64,000 nt of DNA, from contig JAVCCK010000031.1 in assembly GCA_030765525.1 (NCBI GenBank), positions 1 through 64,000 on the forward strand, read 5' to 3'. Shown here one piece after another: positions 52,799 through 61,182 of the stretch. The DNA is from Candidatus Lernaella stagnicola. Its GTDB lineage: Bacteria > Lernaellota > Lernaellaia > Lernaellales > Lernaellaceae. Below the pieces are notes generated by a model that worked only from the letters and a program-made list of their open reading frames with translations, did not search any database and had not been told where the DNA came from. Position 1 is the first letter of the stretch; every line of letters starts with the position of its first letter. A program made the translations under genes and the position numbers.

Positions 52799-54550
52799 AT
52801 GCCAAAAGCTATTCAAATGGACGTAAAGACCATGATGTTGCAGGCGAGCCAGGTCGGCACCGTCTCTCCGCGCTCTCACGCTCAAGGGCCGCGTACGGAC
52901 CCGAGCGATGAGAAAAACGGCCGAGACGGCGAGGCGGCGTGGTCATCCGCACTGGGACAAGCGAAAGACAGTCTACCGCAAAGTCAAATCAGGGATTCGG
53001 TCGCGAGCAACGCTTCCGCCCCTGAGGCCCCGCAGGTTAAGGGACAAGAAAAAGCCGATCAAAATCAACAACTTGTTGGTGGAGATAAAGCGGCAAAAAC
53101 GAGTTTCCTCGGCCAAGCACAGGGGGCGAAGCCGGTGGCCACAGTGGCTACGGAACCGGTACTTGTCAGTCCACAGGTTGCGGCCAAAGGCGCCCAAACG
53201 GCGTCGTTGGCATTTGCTGCCGGATTGGGAAGTCCTGGTGAAACAGCCCCTGCGCCCGCCGCGCCAGTAAACACGGCGCCGGTCGTGTCCGCCGGTGATA
53301 ACGCCGTATGGACGACTTTGATCGGTGGCCAGTCGGCCGTTAATGGGCAGGATTCGGCGCCCTTGGCGGGAGCCCAGCAGGGTTTCTCAGCGGCAGATAT
53401 TGCCCTGTCGCTGTTGGCCAAGGGGCAAGCCTTGCCGTCCGGTCAGAACCTTACGGCGGCGCAAACCGCCGCGGCGAAATTCGTCGAACAGGTTCAACCG
53501 GCGTCACAGAATGCTGTTCTAGAGACAGTGTCCGCACCCGTGGAACCGGAACACGGCAACCTCGCAACCCGCGTTGCCGCGGTGTTCAAGGCGCAAGCTT
53601 TGAGCGCGGCGCTCGTGGAGCACTTGGAAGTCGCGTCGGTCGTTAAGGGTGAGTCGCAGTCTCGTGCCCCTGGCAGTGCAACGACATGGCAGCAACCGGT
53701 CACTTTGTTTGGAGCCGGACAGCAGGTGCAAGCGGCGGCGGCCTCGGTGAATCAGCCTCACTTACGCGTCATGGCGGAGCGAGCTTATCGCGAGACGTCG
53801 GATTCCGTTTCAACACGCAAGGCTGTTCCAGTCGCTGAGAGCAAGGCCACCGATCGTCCGCGCGCAGCCCAGAGGGTTGGACAGCGGGAGACGTTTCGTC
53901 AAGGGACGGACGCACCCGCCAAGCAGCCCGGGTTGGCCGGAGAATCGGTCAAAGCCGTGCCCTTAGGCGCTGAACAACCTGTAGCCAACCTGATTGCTTC
54001 CGGCGGGGAGACCCGCAGTGATTTCGCCGCGACCGTCGGTCGTGATTCCGTTGGTGTTGCAGCGCCGAAAGCCGCGCCTCAGGCGGCGACGGTGCCGCTG
54101 GACATCACCGAGAAGATCGAGGCAGTACAGAAGTTGGTGGAAATCACCGGGCGACACATGTTGCGCAAGATCGACCAAGGCGGCGGTACGATTCGGATGC
54201 GTCTGGATCCGCCGGAACTGGGCCGCATACGACTTGAGATCAATGTGAAAAACGACGTAGTGCGAGCCGAGGCCGTAGTCGAGCACATTCAGGCAAAGCA
54301 GATCCTCAACGAGAACGTGCAACAACTGAAAGACATGCTAAGTGAGAAGGGCTTGGATTTGCAGCAGTTCGACGTATACGAACAGTTGCAGAACGGTGGT
54401 CGTGACGGATTGAACGACGGCGGCGAATTTCGCGGCCCGATTGCTCACGTCGCGCCCGATAATCCCGAGTCATTCAACGATGAAGCCTCGTCACTTCGCG
54501 CCGTATATCGGTTGCGGGCCATGACGGGCAACATCAACCTGCGCGCGTAA
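52799..54550 (+). CDS. fliK: Flagellar hook-length control protein FliK
   Basis: A 583-residue protein with the FliK plan. It has a long, low-complexity Ala/Gln/Pro-rich molecular-ruler region (about 1-430). The conserved C-terminal domain then meets FlhB (GGGTIRMRLDPPELGRIRLE, VEHIQAKQILNENVQQLKDM). The ATG at 52799 is chosen for AGGAGG about 10 bp upstream; a 29-codon upstream extension is open but would run through the promoter. It precedes flgD by 17 bp. The long ruler would fit a long hook. Confidence 0.94.
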   Translation: MPKAIQMDVKTMMLQASQVGTVSPRSHAQGPRTDPSDEKNGRDGEAAWSSALGQAKDSLPQSQIRDSVASNASAPEAPQVKGQEKADQNQQLVGGDKAAKTSFLGQAQGAKPVATVATEPVLVSPQVAAKGAQTASLAFAAGLGSPGETAPAPAAPVNTAPVVSAGDNAVWTTLIGGQSAVNGQDSAPLAGAQQGFSAADIALSLLAKGQALPSGQNLTAAQTAAAKFVEQVQPASQNAVLETVSAPVEPEHGNLATRVAAVFKAQALSAALVEHLEVASVVKGESQSRAPGSATTWQQPVTLFGAGQQVQAAAASVNQPHLRVMAERAYRETSDSVSTRKAVPVAESKATDRPRAAQRVGQRETFRQGTDAPAKQPGLAGESVKAVPLGAEQPVANLIASGGETRSDFAATVGRDSVGVAAPKAAPQAATVPLDITEKIEAVQKLVEITGRHMLRKIDQGGGTIRMRLDPPELGRIRLEINVKNDVVRAEAVVEHIQAKQILNENVQQLKDMLSEKGLDLQQFDVYEQLQNGGRDGLNDGGEFRGPIAHVAPDNPESFNDEASSLRAVYRLRAMTGNINLRA

Positions 54551-54567
54551 GCGCCAAGGAGGAAACT

Positions 54568-55263
54568 GTGTCTGCAGTGGAATTAACCAGGCCGCCGGGT
54601 GCGGATATCTTCGGTATCAACACCGATGCCGCAGCGGTGGCGGGCCTGTATGAAGACCAGCAGGATCTCGCCAGCCAAGAGGTTTTCATGGAATTGATGA
54701 TGACCGAACTCCAACACCAAGATCCGCTCGATCCTATGGAAAACCAGGAGTTCCTCAATCAAATCGCCATGCTGACCTCGGTCGAACAGTTACGAGCCGC
54801 CAACTCGAACCTCGAGACGTTGCAGCTTTACCAATCCAGCATCAACAACGCGCAATCGGTGTCGATGATGGGCAAGACGGTTAAAGCTTCCGGCGACGCT
54901 TTCACATACAGCGGTGAGGGCAACGTCGATCTCGACTTTCGTCTCGGCGCCAATGCGGTCAGCAGTACGGTTACGATCTTCGACGCCGAAGATTATGCCG
55001 TACGTACGATCGAATTGGGTCAAGTCGATTCAGGCGAGCAGGAAGTCACTTGGGATGGCCACAACGAAGACGGGTCACCAATGGGCGAGGGTGAATACAC
55101 CTACAAGGTGACGGCCAAGGACGCCGATCAAAACACCATCTCCACGCTGACCTTTATCAAGGGCGTGGTGGAAGGCATCACCTTCGAAGGCGGTATTCCC
55201 TTCCTGCACATTGGTTCGCATCAAGTGACCATGGGCGAGGTCCTGGAGATCACCCAGGAGTAA
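54568..55263 (+). CDS. flgD: Hook capping protein FlgD
   Basis: A 231-residue scaffold for hook assembly. The N-terminal cap segment is canonical (QEVFMELMMTELQHQDPLDP then MENQEFLNQIAMLTSVEQL). A tudor/FnIII-like C-terminal pair follows, with VTWDGHNEDGSPMGEGEYTY, the FlgD Ig-like motif. GTG at 54568 follows AAGGAGG. It is 3 bp before the small flagellar operon gene. Confidence 0.95.
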   Translation: MSAVELTRPPGADIFGINTDAAAVAGLYEDQQDLASQEVFMELMMTELQHQDPLDPMENQEFLNQIAMLTSVEQLRAANSNLETLQLYQSSINNAQSVSMMGKTVKASGDAFTYSGEGNVDLDFRLGANAVSSTVTIFDAEDYAVRTIELGQVDSGEQEVTWDGHNEDGSPMGEGEYTYKVTAKDADQNTISTLTFIKGVVEGITFEGGIPFLHIGSHQVTMGEVLEITQE

Positions 55264-55266
55264 ACG

Positions 55267-55665
55267 ATGGACAAAGTGATTAGTGCGTCGTTTTACGTTC
55301 CGCAAGCGGTCGGCAAACCGACGGCTCCATCCGCGTCGACCCCGGCGGCGAAGCTTCCGTCCGACGATCAGTTTCGGGCGGTACTCGATCGCCAGATTCA
55401 ACGCGGAAACGAGGTTCGGTTTTCGGCTCATGCGCGAGAACGCCTGGCGGCGCGAAACGTCAACTTGAACAGCGCCGAAGTCGGCAAGATCAACCAAGCC
55501 GTGGAAAGCGTCGCCGCCAAGGGCGGACGCAACACCTTGGTGGTCGGCGCCGATTACGCGCTTATTGTCAGCATCCCCAACCGGACCGTCATTACGGCGT
55601 TGCCGCGCGGAGGTATGCAGGAAAACGTCATCACGAATATCGATAGCACGGTATTCGTAGAATAA
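55267..55665 (+). CDS. Flagellar operon protein of the TIGR02530 type
   Basis: A 132-residue protein. The core VRFSAHARERLAARNVNLNS and the later LIVSIPNRTVITALPRGGMQ then ENVITNIDSTVF match the uncharacterised flagellar operon family (TIGR02530) that lies between flgD and flgE in many Gram-positive and deltaproteobacterial genomes. It may assist hook assembly; the mechanism is unknown. It starts 3 bp after flgD. Confidence 0.9.
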   Translation: MDKVISASFYVPQAVGKPTAPSASTPAAKLPSDDQFRAVLDRQIQRGNEVRFSAHARERLAARNVNLNSAEVGKINQAVESVAAKGGRNTLVVGADYALIVSIPNRTVITALPRGGMQENVITNIDSTVFVE

Positions 55666-55695
55666 ACCGAGCTGGACCCCACACGGGGAGGCTCG

Positions 55696-55723
55696 TTTCC
55701 CGCGGAATGAACGATGCGGGAAA
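55696..55723 (+). promoter_or_regulatory. Hairpin abutting the flgE ribosome binding site
   Basis: TTTCCCGC (55696-55703) pairs with GCGGGAAA (55716-55723) around a 12-base loop that begins GGA. The 3' arm runs directly into GGAGG (55724-55728), the flgE Shine-Dalgarno, with the ATG at 55734. Folding would limit ribosome access. No U-tract is present. Confidence 0.5.
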
Positions 55724-55733
55724 GGAGGTAACT

Positions 55734-57023
55734 ATGGGTATCGTTGGTGCCATGTATTCAGGCATTAGCGGTCTGAATTCGAACTCGACGATGATGGAAA
55801 TCATCGGCAACAACTTAGCGAACATTAACACGCCGGCGTTCAAGCATGCGCGCGCGGATTTCTCCGACATTCTGTCCGCCACGAGCGGTGGGCAGACTAT
55901 CGGCCGCGGCGCGCGCGTCGGTTCCACACGAATGGTGCTGACCCAGGGCGGTTTTCAGGCGACGGAAAACGTCACTGATATCGCGCTGGCCGGCCCCGGC
56001 TTCTTCATGGTGAACGATCAGGCCAGTCACACTCTGTTCTATACCCGGTCCGGCAACTTCCGAGTTGACAAGTCCGGATACATGACCAGCCCTGCCGGTC
56101 ATCGGTTGCAAGGGTATGAGATCAGTTCCGACGGTCGACCGGTCGGTACGCCGCGCGATATTCGCGTACCGCAGACGCCGTTACAGCCCAAGATCACGGA
56201 CAACGTCTCGTTGTATGCCAACCTCGATTCGCAATCGGAGGTCGTGGGACCGTTTGACGTTACCGACCCGGTCAACACGTCAAACTTCACGGCTTCGATC
56301 ACGGTCTACGATTCGCTCGGCAACGCGCACCAACTCACGGTCTATTTCGACCGTGACCCGGTGCCCGGCGCGGGCGGCGGCAATGTCTGGAATTATCACG
56401 TGGTTGTCGACGCCGAAGACGCAGCGGGCGGCGTGGATTTCATCGCCGCCGACGGGGAATTGGAGTTCACGGCCGCCGGCTCGCTACTCGAGCTTCGCGC
56501 CGGCGCACTTAACGACTTCGATTTCTCGGGCAATCCAGAGCAAAACCAGATCATCTCCTTCGACTTCGGCACTTCGGTGGCGGTGGGCGGCACCGGTGTG
56601 GACGGCACGACGCAGTTCGGCGAAGGTTCCGCACTCGTGTTCGCCAGCCAAGATGGGTACAGCACCAGTTACATCGATAGCATCAATATCGATGAAGACG
56701 GTAAAGTCATTGCGCTGTATGCCAACGGCGAAGCCGAAGAAATCGCCCAAGTGGCCGTCGTTAATTTTACTAATCCGCTGGCTCTTGATCACCGCGGCGA
56801 CAACATGTTCGGTTCCACTACGGAGTCGGGCGAACCGGTTGCTTCAGTGGCCAACGTGTCCGGAAACGGCGCGATTTTCTCCAAAACCTTGGAGCTGTCC
56901 AACGTGGACATCGCCGCTCAGTTCGGTTTGATGATTACCACGCAGCGCGGCTTCCAGGCGAACTCGCGTTCGATTCGAACTGCGGATGAATTGATTAGCG
57001 AACTGATCAACCTGATCAGGTAA
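55734..57023 (+). CDS. flgE: Flagellar hook protein FlgE
   Basis: The 429-residue hook subunit. It starts MGIVGAMYSGISGLNSNS, with IGNNLANINTPAFKHARADF, and has the FlgE mid-region (DSLGNAHQLTVYFDRDPVPG). The C-terminus NVDIAAQFGLMITTQRGFQA is the conserved D0 helix. The ATG at 55734 follows AAAGGAGG. It is the last clear flagellar gene of the window and is followed by a 13-bp stem hairpin. Confidence 0.96.
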   Translation: MGIVGAMYSGISGLNSNSTMMEIIGNNLANINTPAFKHARADFSDILSATSGGQTIGRGARVGSTRMVLTQGGFQATENVTDIALAGPGFFMVNDQASHTLFYTRSGNFRVDKSGYMTSPAGHRLQGYEISSDGRPVGTPRDIRVPQTPLQPKITDNVSLYANLDSQSEVVGPFDVTDPVNTSNFTASITVYDSLGNAHQLTVYFDRDPVPGAGGGNVWNYHVVVDAEDAAGGVDFIAADGELEFTAAGSLLELRAGALNDFDFSGNPEQNQIISFDFGTSVAVGGTGVDGTTQFGEGSALVFASQDGYSTSYIDSINIDEDGKVIALYANGEAEEIAQVAVVNFTNPLALDHRGDNMFGSTTESGEPVASVANVSGNGAIFSKTLELSNVDIAAQFGLMITTQRGFQANSRSIRTADELISELINLIR

Positions 57024-57035
57024 CCGTACCGTCGC

Positions 57036-57067
57036 GTTGGTGGGCGGCTCTTGGGCCGCCCACCAAC
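57036..57067 (+). terminator. Strong hairpin after flgE
   Basis: GTTGGTGGGCGGC (57036-57048) and GCCGCCCACCAAC (57055-57067) form a perfect 13-bp stem with loop TCTTGG. Like the flagellin hairpin it lacks a U-tract, so it is either a Rho-assisted terminator or a 3'-end protector. Confidence 0.75.
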
Positions 57068-57119
57068 CTCTCAAGTCGCGCGCCGGGAATGCCGATAGCG
57101 GCAAGTGAAAGGAGTCGAC

Positions 57120-57371
57120 ATGCAAGCCGAAGCAAATCCGATTCAACAGGTGCCGGAAGAACAAGTCCGGGAGATGGCCGACGCCTTTTACTCCGCCGAA
57201 GAACTCGCCGACCGCGCGACGGAGCAGCTAAGCGAGTTGCAGTTCGTCAAGCTTCTACTCAAGAGCCTGACCTATGGCGTGCTTCTCTATACCGCCGTGG
57301 CGGGGACTTATTGGATCGGGTCGCTGGCCTGGACCGGCATCCCAAACCTGGTTCGCCTTTTAACCGGTTAA
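57120..57371 (+). CDS. Small predicted membrane protein
   Basis: An 83-residue protein. The first 50 residues are acidic and helical (VPEEQVREMADAFYSAEELA). One or two hydrophobic helices make up the C-terminus (LLKSLTYGVLLYTAVAGTYW then IGSLAWTGIPNLVRLL). The ATG at 57120 follows AAAGGAG. It lies between the flgE hairpin and the MBOAT gene and may belong with either. No family is recognised. Confidence 0.65.
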   Translation: MQAEANPIQQVPEEQVREMADAFYSAEELADRATEQLSELQFVKLLLKSLTYGVLLYTAVAGTYWIGSLAWTGIPNLVRLLTG

Positions 57372-57456
57372 CTTTTTCTCCGTGACGCCCGCCCGAAAAT
57401 TCACTATCTTGCCCTAAACAAACCTGTCGCCATTCGCAGGAGCAGATTGACGGCCG

Positions 57457-58899
57457 ATGCTGTTTAATTCCGCCGAGTTTGCACTTTTTCTCCCCTGCGT
57501 ATTAGCTGCGTTTTTCGCCACGCCCGCCCGTTGGCGTTGGCTGATCCTGTTAGCTGCCAGCTACTTTTTCTACGGCAGTTGGAACGTCTATTACCTCACG
57601 CTGATTCTCGCCACGACCGGCGTCACCTACGTGGCAAGCCGCGCCATCGCCGCCGCGCCCAACCTTGGCCGTCGCCGGGGGTGGCTGATCGGGGCCGTCG
57701 TCGTCAACCTCGGTATTCTGTTCGCGTTCAAATACTTCAACTTCTTTAGCGCTTCATTCGCCGCCGGTTGCGGCCTGTTTGGCGGGGACAACCGGCCGCT
57801 GCTTCTGCACGTGGCGCTGCCGGTGGGGATTTCCTTCTACACTTTCCAAGCCCTGGGACATGCCGTCGACGTGTATCGAGGCGACGCCGAGCCGGAAAAA
57901 CGCTTCGGGATTTTCGCGTTGTTCGTGGCGTTTTTTCCGCAACTGGTGGCCGGGCCGATCGAGCGCTCATCGCGCTTGCTGCCGCAACTCAAAAAAGCCG
58001 TCACCTTCGATTATCGGCAGGCTTCGGACGGCCTGAAGTTGATCGCCTGGGGCCTTTTCAAGAAAGTCGTCATCGCCGATCGCCTGGCGGTGTATGTCAA
58101 CGGCGTCTACGGCGACGCGTCCGGCGCGGGCGGTGCGCAGCTTCTTATCGCGACTTACTTTTTCGCGTTTCAGATTCTCTGCGACTTTTCCGGCTATACC
58201 GACATCGCCATCGGCGTTGCCCAAATGTTCGGCGTGAAGCTGACCCAGAATTTTCACCGGCCTTACTTCGCACAATCCACGCCTGAGTTTTGGCGACGCT
58301 GGCATGTGACGCTCTCGACGTGGTTCCGCGACTACCTGTACATCCCGCTGGGCGGCAACCGGGTGTCGCGCTCGCGTTGGCTTTTCAACATCGTCATCGT
58401 GTTCCTCCTCAGCGGGCTATGGCACGGCGCGAACTGGACTTTCGCCGCCTGGGGCCTATGGCATGGCGCGGCCGTGGCCGTTTCAGTGTTGACGTTGGCG
58501 CGACGCGAAAAAGTCGCCACCGCGCTGGGGCTGTCGCGATTGCCGCGATGGAGCGCGGCGTGGCGCATGGTGTTCACGTTTCACTGGGTCGTGTTTGGCT
58601 GGGTTCTGTTCCGCGCCTCGTCCATCGGCGAGGGGTGGCTGATTTTCCGCAAGATCTTTGCCGGTGAATGGACCGGCAGCGTGACGGCCGGCGTCGTGGG
58701 GCGTTTCGATTTTCTGCTGGCGGTCGCGCTGATCGCCGCGCTGTTGGTGATCGAAGCTGTGCGCAGCCGGGTGCGTTTGCGGCAGTGGGTCGCCGCGCAG
58801 TCGTGGTGGCTGCGGTGGGCGATTTATTTTTGCGGCGCCACGGCGATTCTGCTGCTCGGCGTGTTTGAAAAAGTGGAGTTCATTTACTTCCAATTTTGA
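57457..58899 (+). CDS. MBOAT-family membrane O-acyltransferase (AlgI/DltB-like)
   Basis: A 480-residue polytopic inner-membrane enzyme. It starts MLFNSAEFALFLPCVLAAFF, has YFFYGSWNVYYL, and carries the conserved catalytic-region His in LSGLWHGANWTFAAWGLWHG. EFWRRWHVTLSTWFRDYLYI is the family signature. MBOAT proteins of this type move acyl (often acetyl) groups across the membrane for addition to surface polysaccharides. The partner gene starts 5 bp downstream. The acceptor polymer is not indicated by the window. Confidence 0.94.
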   Translation: MLFNSAEFALFLPCVLAAFFATPARWRWLILLAASYFFYGSWNVYYLTLILATTGVTYVASRAIAAAPNLGRRRGWLIGAVVVNLGILFAFKYFNFFSASFAAGCGLFGGDNRPLLLHVALPVGISFYTFQALGHAVDVYRGDAEPEKRFGIFALFVAFFPQLVAGPIERSSRLLPQLKKAVTFDYRQASDGLKLIAWGLFKKVVIADRLAVYVNGVYGDASGAGGAQLLIATYFFAFQILCDFSGYTDIAIGVAQMFGVKLTQNFHRPYFAQSTPEFWRRWHVTLSTWFRDYLYIPLGGNRVSRSRWLFNIVIVFLLSGLWHGANWTFAAWGLWHGAAVAVSVLTLARREKVATALGLSRLPRWSAAWRMVFTFHWVVFGWVLFRASSIGEGWLIFRKIFAGEWTGSVTAGVVGRFDFLLAVALIAALLVIEAVRSRVRLRQWVAAQSWWLRWAIYFCGATAILLLGVFEKVEFIYFQF

Positions 58900-58904
58900 G
58901 GACG

Positions 58905-59885
58905 ATGAAAAAACTGGCCTCCAAAATTCTGTTGCTTCTCCTTCTGCTGGCGGTTGAATACGCCGGTTTGGAGGCGGTTGCCCGCGCGTTGTATCCCGAA
59001 GCGAGTTTGCGGCTGGCGGCTAAGGACGTCCTCTTGGCGCAGCGGGCCGAAACCATCGAAGTGCTGCTGATGGGCAACTCGCACGCGGCGCGCGGCATCG
59101 ACCCGGCCGACCTGTCGCGTCCGGCCTTCAACCTGGCGTTCCCGGCGACCGATCTCTACAACTGCCGCCACTTACTGGCGCGCGTCGTCGATCGCCTACC
59201 GCGCCTGAGGACAATCATCGTCAACCTCAGCGATCATTCCTTCGCATTCGACGCCGCCACGCAAACGCCCGCGCTCGTGTACCAGTTTTGGGAGGTCTAC
59301 CGCATTCCGCCTCGCAGCTCATCGCTGGTGACGCCGCTGCGCTACGCGCAATACCTCTCGCGTTTCTGGCTTGTACGCGGCACGTTCTTGAAGGATTTTA
59401 TCCGCCACGGCTTGCGGAGACGACCGCCGAGAGATCCCATTCTCGCCGTGGAAACATTGCACGATGACGGATTTCGCACGACATCCCTTAGCCTGCCGCC
59501 GGCCGTCATGCGCCAGCACGCCGCTAAACGCGTGACTCGGCACATCGAGTTTGGCACTGACGAGAGCGCCCGCGAACGCAATCGGGATTACTTGCGGGAC
59601 TTCCTCACACTGGCGGCCGAGCACCGGCTCGACGTGGTGATCGTCACGTTGCCGCTTTCGACGTCGTACCGCGAACTGTACCCGCGAGAACTGAGCAGCC
59701 AGTTCGACGACGACCTCCATCAGGTGCTGGCCGACCTCCCGGACGTAAGGTATCTCGACTTCGGGAGTACACCCGGTCTCACGAATGACGATTTCAAGGA
59801 CGCCGACCACCTCAACGGCCGCGGCGCGGCGAAAGTGACGCGCTTGCTGGATGTGGCGCTGTTTGGCGATTCCGAATTGGAGTAG
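58905..59885 (+). CDS. SGNH-like MBOAT partner protein
   Basis: A 326-residue protein with an N-terminal membrane anchor (ASKILLLLLLLAVEYAGL). It has motifs of the SGNH/AlgJ-DltD-like fold: VLLMGNSHAARGIDP (Gly-Asn-Ser), a later Asn-Leu-Ser segment (IVNLSDHSF) and a C-terminal Asp-x-x-His in FKDADHLNGRGA. Such proteins finish O-acetylation outside the membrane together with the MBOAT protein encoded just upstream. GAGG precedes the ATG at 58905. Confidence 0.8.
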   Translation: MKKLASKILLLLLLLAVEYAGLEAVARALYPEASLRLAAKDVLLAQRAETIEVLLMGNSHAARGIDPADLSRPAFNLAFPATDLYNCRHLLARVVDRLPRLRTIIVNLSDHSFAFDAATQTPALVYQFWEVYRIPPRSSSLVTPLRYAQYLSRFWLVRGTFLKDFIRHGLRRRPPRDPILAVETLHDDGFRTTSLSLPPAVMRQHAAKRVTRHIEFGTDESARERNRDYLRDFLTLAAEHRLDVVIVTLPLSTSYRELYPRELSSQFDDDLHQVLADLPDVRYLDFGSTPGLTNDDFKDADHLNGRGAAKVTRLLDVALFGDSELE

Positions 59886-60054
59886 GCCGCCCGTTTCCCT
59901 GCGGATCACGCCTCGTCGGACGAATTGCAGGCCGAAAGGGACAGGGAGGCGACGAGCGGAAAACAAACGGCGAAACACAAAATCATTCGTTCCATGCCGA
60001 ACCTCGCGATGCCACCGAATCAACATAGCAGTTTTACCGCGCGACTTCCAGGTT

Positions 60055-61107
60055 TCAATATGCGTCGGCGGCGACGAGGAAGCCGGTAATGTGCTCTTCA
60101 TTGGAAAACTCGATCAGCCGCGCAGCCTGCAATCCGGATATTAAATACAGGCCGGCGTCATTCTCGACAGGAGAAATGCCAAGGCCGCTGCCGCCTGGCG
60201 CAAAAGTCATCCAACGGAAGTAGGGCCAATTCGTTTCGATGAGTTCATTTGCACCGGCAAGGACAAACACGCCTAAATCGAGTGTGTCCAACTGAAAACC
60301 GCTGACCGCCATATGGTCGTTATCGATGCGAGCCAAAACAGGGTTCTCGCCCGTCGTCAAAACCCGAATTCCTCTTGAATCTTCTTCACAAACGGTGTTT
60401 TCGCAGCGGACCAGCACGAACTCTTCCGATCCACCGTTGAGACTGGATGCGAAGCCATAAATGACTTGCGCTGTTTGCATCTGCAGATCATATAGAGCGC
60501 GATCGAAGGTAAGTTCCTCCTCGTCAGCGGAGGAAATAACGACATAATGCTCATTATTCAGCAAAGCGACACACTCACCGGATGGCATACAATCAATGAG
60601 CGCCGCTACATCCTCTCGCCAATCGCTCCAGGAAGAGCCATTCCATTTCACCAGCGTTTCAGATGAGAAGCAATGAACAACACCGGAATCCTCGGAAAAC
60701 AAGAAGTTCTTGAGAATTCGTGTGCCCTCGCCGGTCGCACACGGCGGTTGCATCGAAAATTCACGCCATTCGCCGATGCTGAATTGATAAAGGGTAGTCA
60801 TGTCCGTTGCCCAAGCAACGGGCCCGAGAGCGTCACCGAATTCGAAAACCCCCGAATCGGGAATAGCGTAGGTCGTAACGTCGTCTATCTCAATTCGATA
60901 GAGGGCCGACCACTCGCTGCTTTCTCGAGGATGCGTCGCGAGCCATCCATTGAGAGGCTTGGGATCATCCGGCCAGGTGCCGACGGGCGAGGCGTCGTCG
61001 TTGTCGTCATCGTCAGCCGGGGTGTCGTTGTCGTCGTCATCGTCGTCGCAGGCCAAACCGGCGACGAGAAGAAGTGCGAGGGTTAAAACGAAAAGACTTC
61101 GAAACAT
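60055..61107 (-). CDS. Poly-Asp lipoprotein, paralogue A
   Basis: A 350-residue exported protein. The signal peptide MFRSLFVLTLALLLVAGLAC ends in a GLAC lipobox, followed at once by an Asp/Asn-rich linker. The main domain has repeated strand-turn segments with aromatic residues (TLYQFSIGEWREFS, LVKWNGSSWSDW), suggesting a beta-propeller-like fold. The gene is a tandem duplicate of the next one: signal peptide, linker and C-terminus (ADAY) are near-identical while the middle has diverged. No enzyme motif is visible. Confidence 0.82.
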   Translation of the reverse strand: MFRSLFVLTLALLLVAGLACDDDDDDNDTPADDDDNDDASPVGTWPDDPKPLNGWLATHPRESSEWSALYRIEIDDVTTYAIPDSGVFEFGDALGPVAWATDMTTLYQFSIGEWREFSMQPPCATGEGTRILKNFLFSEDSGVVHCFSSETLVKWNGSSWSDWREDVAALIDCMPSGECVALLNNEHYVVISSADEEELTFDRALYDLQMQTAQVIYGFASSLNGGSEEFVLVRCENTVCEEDSRGIRVLTTGENPVLARIDNDHMAVSGFQLDTLDLGVFVLAGANELIETNWPYFRWMTFAPGGSGLGISPVENDAGLYLISGLQAARLIEFSNEEHITGFLVAADAY

Positions 61108-61119
61108 AAAACCGTTTTT

Positions 61120-61146
61120 TTAATTGCAGGCATCACAAGCTCCCGA
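61120..61146 (-). pseudogene. Duplicated 3' tail of the metalloprotease gene
   Basis: On the minus strand these bases read Gly-Ala-Cys-Asp-Ala-Cys-Asn-stop, the same last codons as the metalloprotease gene ending at 62261, in front of lipoprotein gene A just as the true tail stands in front of gene B. It is the leftover of a duplication that copied the end of the protease gene together with the lipoprotein gene. Confidence 0.7.
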
Positions 61147-61182
61147 AACAACCTAGCAGTTATGCCGCGCGGCTTCCAGGTT

